From: Candidatus Berkiella aquae
GTDB lineage: Bacteria > Pseudomonadota > Gammaproteobacteria > Berkiellales > Berkiellaceae
DNA: 64,000 bases
NCBI RefSeq assembly: GCF_001431295.2
Contig: NZ_LKAJ02000001.1
Location: 3,038,001-3,102,000 of the forward strand
Reading direction: 5' to 3'
The position numbers were made by a program, and so were the translations under genes. Shown piece by piece: positions 43,620-52,310 of the stretch. Each line of letters begins with the position of its first letter. Position 1 is the first letter of the stretch. Below the pieces are notes generated by a model. The model was not told the origin of the DNA. It searched no databases and saw only the letters and a list, made by a program, of their open reading frames with translations.

Positions 43620-44647
43620 TTCACGGTTTCCAATATAGCGTGACTAACCGTTTGTTCTTCATTTAATAATGTTTGAATTTCGTCTACGCTTAGAAACCAT
43701 GGATTGGTTTCTGAACTATATTCGAATCCTTCACAAACGGGATGGCCTTGTTCCCCTAATGCATTGATTCCATAATCAGCTTGAAAATGGCAAACAATAC
43801 TGGGTTTTACAATGTAATGATCCTGAAATTCTAAAGTCATTCTTGCATCATCTTTGGTGCACATCAGTTCATGTAGTTTCTCACCTGCACGGATCCCAAT
43901 CATTTTGGCTTTCACTTCTGGCGCTAAGGCCAAAATAATGTCCATAATGGTTGATGAGGGTAATTTAGGAATAAAAATTTCCCCACCATGCATGCGTTGG
44001 AAAGCTTTGGATACAAATTGGATACCATGATCTAAGGTGATCCAAAAACGAGTCATTCTTGCATCCGTCACGGGGAGTTCTTTTGCACCCTGACTTAGCA
44101 ATTTTTTAAATAAAGGGACTACAGAACCTCTTGAACCCATGACATTGCCATAACGCACCACGGAAAAGCGGGTATGTCCTGTTACATCAATATTATTTGC
44201 AGCCACAAATAATCTATCTGCGGCAAGTTTGGTTGCACCATATAAATTAGCTGGATTAGCCGCTTTATCGGTTGATAAGGCAATCACCTTTTTGATTTTA
44301 TGATGGAGTGCGACATTAATAATATTCTGTGCACCAATGATGTTTGTTTTAATACATTCCATTGGATTGTATTCAGCCGTCGGAATTTGTTTCAAAGCAG
44401 CCGCATGCACCACCAAATCAACACCATGACAAGCGGCACTAAGACGATTTTCGTCTCTAACATCACCTATCAAAAATTGAACCGCTTTTGCCTGTTCAAA
44501 TTCTTGTTGCATCTCAAATTGTTTAAGTTCATCTCTTGAATAAACAATCACATTTTTGGGCTTATAATTTTTAAGAATATGTTTAATAAAAGCTTTACCA
44601 AATGAACCTGTTCCACCGGTAATTAAGATAGATTGATTATTAAACAT
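43616..44647 (-). CDS. UDP-N-acetylglucosamine 4,6-dehydratase, inverting (PseB/FnlA-like)
   Basis: This 343-residue extended SDR of the FlaA1/PseB/FnlA group has SILITGGTGSFGKAF, YSRDELKQFEMQQEF, HAAALKQIPTAEYNPMECIK, STDKAANPANLYGATK (catalytic YxxxK) and RMTRFWITLDHGIQFV. It removes water from UDP-GlcNAc with inversion at C5, giving the L-arabino 4-keto sugar. PseB starts pseudaminic acid synthesis and FnlA/WbjB starts L-FucNAc/L-QuiNAc synthesis. No other pse genes are here, but the RmlD-like and 2-epimerase genes at 32.6-34.6 kb complete the second route. The ATG at 44647 has AAGGAAG just upstream; a longer frame starts 33 bases earlier. Confidence 0.9.
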   Translation of the reverse strand: MFNNQSILITGGTGSFGKAFIKHILKNYKPKNVIVYSRDELKQFEMQQEFEQAKAVQFLIGDVRDENRLSAACHGVDLVVHAAALKQIPTAEYNPMECIKTNIIGAQNIINVALHHKIKKVIALSTDKAANPANLYGATKLAADRLFVAANNIDVTGHTRFSVVRYGNVMGSRGSVVPLFKKLLSQGAKELPVTDARMTRFWITLDHGIQFVSKAFQRMHGGEIFIPKLPSSTIMDIILALAPEVKAKMIGIRAGEKLHELMCTKDDARMTLEFQDHYIVKPSIVCHFQADYGINALGEQGHPVCEGFEYSSETNPWFLSVDEIQTLLNEEQTVSHAILETVN

Positions 44648-44791
44648 ATGTCTTCCTTGACTTATTATTGTTGTTTGCACTGAAAATCTTAATTCTCCGT
44701 TTTCTGAGAACTATCCATAGTAGGATTCATTATGTACGATCGTCAATAAGATTAAGCAAACTATTTTATGGTAGGCATGTGAAAAAAATGA

Positions 44792-44847
44792 AACAAATCA
44801 TAGAATTGATATCACTTACAGGGTTAGTAAGTTTTCTATGATTTGTT
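44792..44847 (-). terminator. Strong hairpin terminator of the small lipoprotein gene
   Basis: AACAAATCATAGAA (44792-44805) is perfectly inverted at 44834-44847, with a nested stem ACTTAC/GTAAGT. Read leftward, the stem is followed within two bases by seven T residues. It lies 44 bases after the lipoprotein stop codon and insulates it from the dehydratase gene. Confidence 0.8.
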
Positions 44848-44890
44848 GCCATAGCAATCTGTCTCACTTTAGAATAGTTATCAATAGTTC

Positions 44891-45121
44891 TCAATAACGA
44901 TAACCACGTTGGTAATAAAAACTACCACTTCGTTGATAAGTGCTATTAGGATAAAAACCCCGATTAAGATAATGCACATTATGATAACGATTTACTAATA
45001 GTGCTTTATCCATCTCATTGGATTCAATGATGGCAGGATCAATTTGTGGAGGACTTAAGCTTTCACAACCAACCAGAAAAACCATACCTGTCAGTGCAAT
45101 CAGCCTTGCTGCTTTCTTCAT
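44891..45121 (-). CDS. Small putative lipoprotein of unknown function
   Basis: This 76-residue protein has a lipoprotein signal peptide, KKAARLIALTGMVFLVGCES, with lipobox LVGC (cysteine at residue 19). The mature part is short and becomes rich in Tyr, Arg and Ser (YQRSGSFYYQRGYRY at the end). I do not recognise the family. A GGGAG ribosome binding site precedes the ATG, and it has its own terminator. It is probably anchored in the outer membrane; the aromatic and basic tail could bind peptidoglycan or LPS, but that is speculation. Confidence 0.75.
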   Translation of the reverse strand: MKKAARLIALTGMVFLVGCESLSPPQIDPAIIESNEMDKALLVNRYHNVHYLNRGFYPNSTYQRSGSFYYQRGYRY

Positions 45122-45207
45122 GGGTATACTCCCTTTATTCTCTACCCACTAACATTCGGCAAATAGGTGCAAAAAGATGAATGTATATTAATACAAGGCT
45201 GTTTATC

Positions 45208-46029
45208 TTAGTTCTCTAAGGGAACATAGATAGCAATTCGTTCCTCTTTAAAAGCTTGTGGAAACGCATCAAATACCATAAAAGCAGGAAGACTTTTTAT
45301 TTTTTGATGCAAAGGCCAAGCGCCATAAATATAATGATAAGCAAGCCCCAAATTATTCGATTTTCCAAAATAATGAAATTTGGCATAAAAGCCCTTTGCA
45401 ACTGTTTGTTTTTGAATATGCAGATCTTGTTTCAAAAACGAAACGCCCGCTGAAAATTTCACTTGATTAGCAGCAACTGCTCCCCCGTGGGGATTATCAT
45501 GACCAATCCCAATAAAACACCCGGTAAAATCATCTCCTAACTCCGCCATACCAAGATGAGATTGCAACGTTTGCCACGCTAAAGGTGCAGCTTCAAAATA
45601 GGAACCTTGGCAAGTGACCGACTGTATGATCAATTCATTGATCTCGATTATTTCAGGATCTTCCAACGAAACAGATTCAAACTCCGATACAATATTGTGC
45701 TTCTCTCGAGCAAAAGTGGGTGAAAAGCCAAAAGACTTTTTGAATGAGCGAGCAAAAGCAGAATGATTTTCAAAACCTGCACTGAGTGCGATTTCTAATA
45801 CTGAATTTTCCTTGTTTTGTAAACTACGAAAAGCCCATTCCATACGAAGTCGTCGCAAAAAGGCGCCTGCGGATTGATTGGTTGCTTCTTGAAAAAGTCG
45901 CTTCAACGAAGCAAGGGATATTCCTGCTGCTGCTGCAATATCTTCTAATGTGATGGTTTGATCAAGATTCGCGTAAAAAAAGCGCATTGCTTGCAGAAAA
46001 TGATTTTGATCGGTGTCTTTCATGTGCAT
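45208..46029 (-). CDS. AraC family transcriptional regulator with GyrI-like effector domain
   Basis: This 273-residue regulator has the DNA-binding domain at its N-terminus (about 10-110): the first helix-turn-helix ITLEDIAAAAGISLASLKRL and the second SVLEIALSAGFENHSAFARS ending in GFSPTFAR. Residues 125-273 form a GyrI-like/AraC effector-binding domain (LIIQSVTCQGSYFEAAPLAW; FYAKFHYFG; WPLHQKIK), as in Rob and SoxS-like multidrug regulators. It would sense a small molecule. Its target is unknown; neighbours are a CDF exporter upstream and a lipoprotein downstream, all on the same strand. Confidence 0.87.
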   Translation of the reverse strand: MHMKDTDQNHFLQAMRFFYANLDQTITLEDIAAAAGISLASLKRLFQEATNQSAGAFLRRLRMEWAFRSLQNKENSVLEIALSAGFENHSAFARSFKKSFGFSPTFAREKHNIVSEFESVSLEDPEIIEINELIIQSVTCQGSYFEAAPLAWQTLQSHLGMAELGDDFTGCFIGIGHDNPHGGAVAANQVKFSAGVSFLKQDLHIQKQTVAKGFYAKFHYFGKSNNLGLAYHYIYGAWPLHQKIKSLPAFMVFDAFPQAFKEERIAIYVPLEN

Positions 46030-46093
46030 TATCCCATTTCATTGATGGGTATCATTTTAATCAAGCAAACAGGTCGTTGCTGTGCCAAAAAGC

Positions 46094-47029
46094 TCAAGAA
46101 GTAAAACTACCCTCTTTTTTGCGTTTAGATTCCGGTTCAATATGAATCGAAATTACACTATTGGCATGTAGACCTTTTAGAGCATTTTTAATTCTTCGGG
46201 AAATTTCATGAGCATTATCGACACTCATATCTCCTTTAACGACCAAATGGAAATCAATAAAAGTCATATGCGCGGCCTCACGCGTACGTAGATGATGTAT
46301 TTCAATCGCTCCCTCTAAATTAGCCGCAATAGTCTCTTGTATTCTTTTCAATTCAGCTTCCGGTAATGAGCTGTCCATTAGACCATTAATGCTATCCCTG
46401 ACTAGTTCCCAACCTGACCAGATAATATGCAATGCAACTAATGATGCTAAGGTAGGATCTAATCTTTGCCAACCTGTGAGCGCTACCAGTAAAACACCGA
46501 GAATAACCCCACCCGAAGTATAAACATCGGTTAATAAATGTTTACCATCGGCTTCTAATGCAGGCGAGCGATTTTTTCTGCCTTTGGAAATCAGCAACCA
46601 ACTCCAAGCACCATTCAAAAAGGTGGCTAAAATGCTGATACCAATACCCATCATCGGTGCATCTAAGGGATGTGGATTGAGGAACGCTTTATAGGCTTCT
46701 CGTAAAATCGTAAAAGAAGCAACCCAGATAAGGATGCCTTCTAATAAGGCCGCTAAATATTCTGCCTTGGAATGGCCGTAGGCATGATCATCATCTGCTG
46801 GCTTGCTACTAATTTTGATGGCAATAAAAGCAGCTATGGCTGTAATCACATTCACAATGCTTTCGATGGCATCAGAGTAAAACGCCACACTTCCTGTCAC
46901 GTGAAAAGCAATATACTTAAACCCCAAGACAACAATGCTCATACCAATATTAGCAAAAGCAATTTTGGTTACTAAGGGGTCCATCTTTTCAGAAGAATGT
47001 TTAGTCAAATCTAAAGTCGCACTAACCAA
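46094..47029 (-). CDS. Cation diffusion facilitator family transporter
   Basis: This 311-residue exporter has six hydrophobic helices and a C-terminal cytoplasmic domain. Metal site A is visible as YSDAIESIVN and later DVYTSGGVILG, and the loop DDDHAYGHSKAEYLAALLEG is a CDF signature. The C-terminal domain begins around IQETIAANLEGAIEIHHLRT and contains IDFHLVV. CDF proteins export Zn, Fe, Co or Mn in exchange for protons. Which metal is exported here cannot be decided. The AraC regulator gene begins 64 bases downstream. Confidence 0.92.
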   Translation of the reverse strand: MVSATLDLTKHSSEKMDPLVTKIAFANIGMSIVVLGFKYIAFHVTGSVAFYSDAIESIVNVITAIAAFIAIKISSKPADDDHAYGHSKAEYLAALLEGILIWVASFTILREAYKAFLNPHPLDAPMMGIGISILATFLNGAWSWLLISKGRKNRSPALEADGKHLLTDVYTSGGVILGVLLVALTGWQRLDPTLASLVALHIIWSGWELVRDSINGLMDSSLPEAELKRIQETIAANLEGAIEIHHLRTREAAHMTFIDFHLVVKGDMSVDNAHEISRRIKNALKGLHANSVISIHIEPESKRKKEGSFTS

Positions 47030-47240
47030 GTTGTTGTTATTTCAAGGTAGCACTGTCCTTTCAGACGATCAATGTAAAAGTTAACTATATAGATTATTTA
47101 AATACAGCTCGCCTACAGTTTGCCACAGCTTGTCTGCGGGATCTTTAATCTGGATGCCGCAGGCAAGCCGCGGCAAGTAGCGCGTGTTTGGATGTCCTGT
47201 ACATGCTTGCCCGCCATAGCCTGCAGGCGAAGGCGGAAAT

Positions 47241-47446
47241 CAATCCCGACCTCTTATATATGGATGTCCTGCGTGCAAACTGTCGCGAGTTTTCGTTTGA
47301 TGCGCCTCGCAGAGGTGCCAGAGCGGTCGAATGGGGCGGCCTCGAAAACCGTTGTACCCTAATAAGGTATCCGCGGGTCGACAAATCGGCAGGATTGCCG
47401 ATTTGGACGCGCAAGCGCCCAAAGGGTGAGCGCCACGGATGGCGCG
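47241..47446 (+). repeat. 206-bp repeat, copy 1, with tRNA-Ser-derived part
   Basis: This copy is identical over all 206 bases to 47483-47688. It contains a 5' flank of about 60 bases with TTATATATG, a tRNA-Ser-like 5' part and a GC-rich 3' part made of consecutive hairpins (CAAATCGGCA / TGCCGATTTG; GCGCCA / TGGCGC). The first about 130 bases match the flank and 5' part of the real tRNA gene at 47762. The bases between the copies (47447-47482) form a TCCGCC...GGCGGA hairpin. Confidence 0.9.
47309..47370 (+). pseudogene. tRNA-Ser 5' fragment, copy 1
   Basis: From GCAGAGGTG to ATAAGGTAT this matches tRNA-Ser(CGA) through D-arm, anticodon arm and long variable arm, with a C where the true gene has T in the anticodon stem (GGCCTCGAA versus GGTCTCGAA) and a G-to-C change in the acceptor. 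The T arm, 3' acceptor strand and CCA are replaced by unrelated sequence, so a charged tRNA cannot form. Confidence 0.8.
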
Positions 47447-47482
47447 CTTGTCCGCCGTAGCCTTGGAAGCGAAGGCGGAAGT

Positions 47483-47688
47483 CAATCCCGACCTCTTATA
47501 TATGGATGTCCTGCGTGCAAACTGTCGCGAGTTTTCGTTTGATGCGCCTCGCAGAGGTGCCAGAGCGGTCGAATGGGGCGGCCTCGAAAACCGTTGTACC
47601 CTAATAAGGTATCCGCGGGTCGACAAATCGGCAGGATTGCCGATTTGGACGCGCAAGCGCCCAAAGGGTGAGCGCCACGGATGGCGCG
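47483..47688 (+). repeat. 206-bp repeat, copy 2
   Basis: It is an exact duplicate of 47241-47446, followed after three bases by a third, partial copy of the 5' flank that leads into the intact tRNA gene. Perfect identity means the duplication is recent or kept uniform by recombination. Confidence 0.9.
47550..47612 (+). pseudogene. tRNA-Ser 5' fragment, copy 2
   Basis: It has the same sequence and the same two differences from the true tRNA as copy 1, and the same replaced 3' half. Confidence 0.8.
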
Positions 47689-47761
47689 AATCAATCCCGA
47701 CCTCTTATATATGGATGTCCTGCGTGCAAACTGTCGCGAGTTTTCGTATGATGTGCGCCTC

Positions 47762-48119
<358 letters not shown>

Positions 48120-49466
48120 ATGGATGCCAAATCAAAGAATGTACTGATTGTTGAACTGAATGAATTTAATACAGACATAATTCAGTCGGCTGTCAATCAA
48201 TACTCTCTTCCTGCGTTAGCTAAAATTTGGCGCTTTCCCAAAGTCCACTACAAAAGCCCTGATCGTTACAATAGCGGCTATTTAGAGCCTTGGGTGCAAT
48301 GGGTTAGCATTCACAGCGCAACCCCCTCAAGTGAGCATCGTATTAAGCATTTAGGCGATGTACCTGATTTAACTTTTAAACAATGCTGGGAAGTGCTGAG
48401 TGACTATGGGATTTCTATGGGCGTTTGGGGCGTGATGAATGGTGCTTGCCAAAGCGCTAAACAGGTTCCTTTTTTTCTACCCGATCCTTGGACTTTTACC
48501 GAAGCAGCAAAACCAACCGCACTAAACAATTTATTAGAGCTACCCCGTTATGTCGCTAAAAATTATCAACATTTAAGCAAAATGACGTTACTCAAAAAAG
48601 CATGGAAATTATTCGCTTTTATCGCAACCTCGAGGCAGGGTAGCGCAATTTTCAAAGAAGTGTTTGCCCTGATTAAATCTCTTATCAAGCACGGCAAACA
48701 TCATTACGTGTTTATCAGCTTTTTTGATTATATTTCAACATTATTATTTAGCGAATATAAGAAAAAATATAATCCTCGCGTTAGTATTCTGTTTCTCAAT
48801 TCATTGGCCCATATTCAACATCATCATTGGCACGATGGCCCTGAAAAGGTGACTCCTGAAATACTACATGGCTTGCAACAAATTGACAGACTTTTTGCTC
48901 ATTTACTAAAAACCTTCCCTCATGATGCGATTGTTGTTCATAATGGCTTATCACAAATGAACACCAATCATGAAAAACCTTGGGTACTTTATCGACAAAA
49001 AGATCCCGCTGCTTTTTTAAAAGCGCTTGGTTTACCGATTGTGCGAGTTGAACAGCATATGACTCATGACGGGCATGTCTTCTTCACTAATGCTAAAGAC
49101 TGTGACGATGCTTTTACGGCGTTACGAAATGCAACGATTGCCGAAAAATCTTTATTTCATGTTGAAAAAAATGCGCATGATGATTGTAAATTATTCTATC
49201 AACTCAAATTTACCGATATGCTACCCGACAAAAATATTACTTTTACTTTTCAAGAAAAGGAATACGCCTTTTTTAGCTATTTCGATGAAATCGTGACGCG
49301 AACTGGGCGACATATTCCCATGGGTACCATCTTTAGCGATACGCTTGTTTTTCCTGATCAGTTATATAATCATGAGTTTAATCAATATCTTTATCATTAT
49401 TTACTGCCAACAGAATATCCTTTGCCGATGGTTGATAAAGTCATGCCACGAGAGGAAGTTGTATGA
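48120..49466 (+). CDS. Alkaline phosphatase superfamily-like protein
   Basis: This protein of about 448 residues starts NVLIVELNEFNTDIIQSAVN and continues with YLEPWVQWVSIHSATPSSEH, IKHLGDVP and GVWGVMNGACQSA. These fit a family of uncharacterised proteins related to type I phosphodiesterase/alkaline phosphatases, with candidate metal ligands in the N-terminal E/N, in HHHWHDGP and in the C-terminal MTHDGHVFF. It has no signal peptide. The ATG at 48120 has AAGG ten bases upstream. It overlaps the next gene, a GT2-GtrA fusion, by ATGA, so the two probably act together on a surface glycan or lipid. The precise reaction is unknown. Confidence 0.65.
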   Translation: MDAKSKNVLIVELNEFNTDIIQSAVNQYSLPALAKIWRFPKVHYKSPDRYNSGYLEPWVQWVSIHSATPSSEHRIKHLGDVPDLTFKQCWEVLSDYGISMGVWGVMNGACQSAKQVPFFLPDPWTFTEAAKPTALNNLLELPRYVAKNYQHLSKMTLLKKAWKLFAFIATSRQGSAIFKEVFALIKSLIKHGKHHYVFISFFDYISTLLFSEYKKKYNPRVSILFLNSLAHIQHHHWHDGPEKVTPEILHGLQQIDRLFAHLLKTFPHDAIVVHNGLSQMNTNHEKPWVLYRQKDPAAFLKALGLPIVRVEQHMTHDGHVFFTNAKDCDDAFTALRNATIAEKSLFHVEKNAHDDCKLFYQLKFTDMLPDKNITFTFQEKEYAFFSYFDEIVTRTGRHIPMGTIFSDTLVFPDQLYNHEFNQYLYHYLLPTEYPLPMVDKVMPREEVV

Positions 49467-50506
49467 AGCCAGTTATTGTTATTCCTGCCTATAAACCCGA
49501 TACATCGTTGTTAAGCCTTGTGGCAGAATTACAAGCACAGGCGGATACGCCTATTTTAATTGTCAATGATGGTTCAGGTCTTACCTATGAAGCTATTTTT
49601 GACGCATTAAGAGCACAAAAAAACATTACGGTTATCGAACATGCTATTAACTTGGGAAAGGGCCAGGCCTTAAAAACGGCTTTTAACTACTTTCTAACGC
49701 ATTATCCTGATTCACCTGGTGTTGTCACCGCCGATGCTGATGGTCAACATCTATGCGTTGACATTGTCAATGTCAGCGCGCAGCTGAATAAGCACAGCAA
49801 TACATTATGGCTTGGAGTACGCTCTTTTAAAAATGGGGTTCCACTGCGCAGTCGTTTTGGTAATCAGTTAACTCGTTGGGTATTTCGCTTGTTAATTGGA
49901 CAATCCTTACAAGACACGCAAACAGGCTTACGTGGCATTCCGCGCCATTTTCTAAAAACGTTGCTTAAGACACCTTCTACCGGCTATGATTTTGAACTCG
50001 ATATGTTGATTAGTGCTTCTGTTCAGAGATTGCCTATGCGCGAATTGCCGATTGAAACTGTTTATAAAGACGACAATAAGAGTTCACATTTTAATCCGCT
50101 GATTGATTCATTGAAGATTTATTTTGTCTTTATTCGCTTTCTCATTTTTTCAGTTATTAGTGGCCTGCTCGACTTTTTAGCATTTTCTTTCGCTTATATG
50201 TTATGTGGACATATTTTAGTGAGCGAATCATTAGCAAGAATTTTTTCGGGAACTTGTAATTTTCTGCTCAATAAAGAATTAGTGTTCAAATCCAAAGATA
50301 ATATTCTGCCGGAAGCCTTAAAATACGCGCTTTTATGCTTGGTGAATTTAGCCTTTTCTTATGGACTGATTTCGAGCTTGGTCTATCTCGGCGCTAATGT
50401 CTATGCCAGCAAAATGATTGCACTCATCGGTCTTTTCTTCGCTAATTTTGCGATTCAAAAACTACTGGTCTTTGGTAAAGAAGAAACCCTCGCTGCCAAA
50501 ATATAA
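49463..50506 (+). CDS. Glycosyltransferase 2 - GtrA membrane domain fusion
   Basis: This 347-residue protein has an N-terminal GT2 domain of the dolichyl-phosphate mannosyltransferase type: VIVIPAYKPDTSLLSLVAEL, VNDGSG, TADADGQH (acidic motif) and DTQTGLRGIP. It is followed from about residue 220 by a GtrA-like domain with four helices (FLIFSVISGLLDFLAFSF; RIFSGTCNFLLNKELVFKS). Such pairs form polyprenyl-phosphate sugars and flip them for periplasmic modification of O-antigen or other glycans. Here both functions are in one chain. It is translationally coupled to the phosphatase-like gene upstream. Confidence 0.88.
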   Translation: MKPVIVIPAYKPDTSLLSLVAELQAQADTPILIVNDGSGLTYEAIFDALRAQKNITVIEHAINLGKGQALKTAFNYFLTHYPDSPGVVTADADGQHLCVDIVNVSAQLNKHSNTLWLGVRSFKNGVPLRSRFGNQLTRWVFRLLIGQSLQDTQTGLRGIPRHFLKTLLKTPSTGYDFELDMLISASVQRLPMRELPIETVYKDDNKSSHFNPLIDSLKIYFVFIRFLIFSVISGLLDFLAFSFAYMLCGHILVSESLARIFSGTCNFLLNKELVFKSKDNILPEALKYALLCLVNLAFSYGLISSLVYLGANVYASKMIALIGLFFANFAIQKLLVFGKEETLAAKI

Positions 50507-50515
50507 AAGCCATTA

Positions 50516-50550
50516 ATATCTGTCTCAAAAATAACATTTGAGACAGATAT
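50516..50550. terminator. Bidirectional terminator between GT2-GtrA and the HAD-like gene
   Basis: ATATCTGTCTCAAA (50516-50529) pairs perfectly with TTTGAGACAGATAT (50537-50550) around seven bases, a 14-bp stem between converging genes. A related stem with CTGTCTCAAAA is at 62032-62058. Confidence 0.75.
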
Positions 50551-50555
50551 GAGAT

Positions 50556-52244
50556 CTATTTTTTCCTACTGCCTGCTTTTTTGTCTTTATCTTTATCTTT
50601 ATCTTTATCTTTATCTTTGCCATCTTTAGCTTTGCCATCTTTAGCGGTTTGCTCAGTAACCGTAGAACTTGCTGTCAAAGAAAGACGTGGCGACTCGTTT
50701 TGCCCCGCATAAAGCGCTCTTTGTGGAAAGGTCCATGGGGTAACAGGCACATGAGAAGGTGTGCTTGAGCTGGTAATGGGGCTCGAAAGAAGAATAGGAC
50801 TCGGATGAGGGCTCGGACTCGAATCGGTATTTAAACTGGTACTTAAACTCGTGCTAGCCTCAGATAAACTCGCATCTAAAGCAATTGAGTCATAGCTCTC
50901 TATACCGTTTTCTTGCAAAATATGGAATGCTTGAGCCGCGATTTCTCTGTTATACGAATCTCTTAATGCTAGCAAGTGTTTGATAATTCGTGTCTCTTCT
51001 TCATCTAATAATTCAGATTGAGAAACACGCTTCACACTTGAACTAGTTGAAGGCATTACTGAAGATTTTGTGTCTTTGCTTATCGTGCTGTGACTATTCG
51101 TCTTGAACAATTTCCCTAATCTCGAACCTCTTGATGGTTCAGCCTTGATTGGAGGCTCTGTCACACTCGCTTGTGGTTTAGCAGTTAAGCGCTTGTGTTT
51201 TATTACTAGTAATTGCTCACTGGCTGTTCTTAAAAAAGCCAGATCTGCCATGCATTGAAAGAGATTATGCAGCTCATCAACCGGGACATAATGCGCATGA
51301 GGATGACAATTGGCGTGTACTTTGATATACGCTAACATATTAGCCACCTGCTCACACTCTGGCCCCGTTAAGTGTTTTGCAAGAAACTGGAACGGAACCA
51401 ATGATTGCTTGGGTCCAACATGCCAAGCATATAATAGCGCAGCAACCTGCAACATTGCATTTTCTTCATTGCATGCAAAACGCTCCTCTAACACGTCTGA
51501 GGCAAATTGAGCCAATCCAATCCTTTTGGCTAACAAGATTAAATAATCATCTTGATGATAATCATCGCCCAGTTTCTCTTCTTTAGGCGGATTACCCCCT
51601 CGAGAAGCTTTGATACCAAAGAAATTTTGGGTTCCTAAACAGATCATCGCATCTGCTATCTTATCAAGATCGTCTACGATGCCTACCTGCAATTGCTTTT
51701 GGGAACATTCACCGCTAGCAAAGGAATAGGTTTGCGAACCAGGACGAAAATGCTCATTTAAAAAAGTTGTTAGATGATAATTTTTGCCGTGATACTTTGT
51801 GTGAATTAATCCATCAAAAGCTTGTTCCATCTGAAGTGAAATTTTTTGCCCTTCTTCGGTAACATGAAGTGTCTCTAATTGCGCTCTGATTATCGCCATC
51901 GCCTCTTCTAGGCTATGAAAATCCTTTGTGTTGCTATTTCCATTCGTTCCTCCAGCAAAAATAAGATGCTCTTGCGGAATATGAATACCAAATTTCTCAA
52001 GATCCTTAACATATTGTCTGACAGGATACGTTGTTTCCGTATCGCTAGGCGTTCTATACGTTACAATGCCACAATGTTGATTACGAGCAAGCGTTTGAAA
52101 AAGTAGAATGGGTAATAACAAGTGAGCATTTTTGATGACATTATCCAGCAAGCGGATAGAGGTATCATCCATATCCCAAAAGGTAAAGAAAACATCTTCG
52201 TCAGATTTAACTGACTTAGAAAGAGATGTAGGAGCTTTAAGCAT
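50556..52244 (-). CDS. HAD-like protein with low-complexity tail, candidate effector
   Basis: This 562-residue protein has HAD-like features: FFTFWDMDDTSIRLLDN with DxDxT at residues 24-28, GIVTYRTPSD as possible motif II, and VGIVDDLDKIADAM as motif IV. The middle part (200-350) is helical and unrecognised. The last 200 residues are rich in Ser, Thr and Pro, and the protein ends in alternating Lys-Asp (KDGKDKDKDKDKDKDKK) and AGSRKK. There is no signal peptide. The ATG at 52244 has GAAG upstream; a TTG 15 bases earlier is less likely. The architecture, an enzyme domain plus a disordered tail, and isolation between convergent genes fit a type IV-secreted effector of an intracellular bacterium; that is inference. 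Confidence 0.65.
   Translation of the reverse strand: MLKAPTSLSKSVKSDEDVFFTFWDMDDTSIRLLDNVIKNAHLLLPILLFQTLARNQHCGIVTYRTPSDTETTYPVRQYVKDLEKFGIHIPQEHLIFAGGTNGNSNTKDFHSLEEAMAIIRAQLETLHVTEEGQKISLQMEQAFDGLIHTKYHGKNYHLTTFLNEHFRPGSQTYSFASGECSQKQLQVGIVDDLDKIADAMICLGTQNFFGIKASRGGNPPKEEKLGDDYHQDDYLILLAKRIGLAQFASDVLEERFACNEENAMLQVAALLYAWHVGPKQSLVPFQFLAKHLTGPECEQVANMLAYIKVHANCHPHAHYVPVDELHNLFQCMADLAFLRTASEQLLVIKHKRLTAKPQASVTEPPIKAEPSRGSRLGKLFKTNSHSTISKDTKSSVMPSTSSSVKRVSQSELLDEEETRIIKHLLALRDSYNREIAAQAFHILQENGIESYDSIALDASLSEASTSLSTSLNTDSSPSPHPSPILLSSPITSSSTPSHVPVTPWTFPQRALYAGQNESPRLSLTASSTVTEQTAKDGKAKDGKDKDKDKDKDKDKKAGSRKK
50585..50614. repeat. 6-bp tandem repeat in the tail of the HAD-like gene
   Basis: CTTTAT is repeated five times and encodes Lys-Asp pairs on the minus strand. 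Adjacent degenerate 15-bp units (GCCATCTTTAGCTTT) extend the pattern to about 50645. Slippage would change tail length in frame. Confidence 0.9.
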
Positions 52245-52310
52245 ATATTCTTCGTTCAATTAAGAATAAGTAGCGCATTTTATCGATTTTATTCCGATAT
52301 TTGCAACCGC

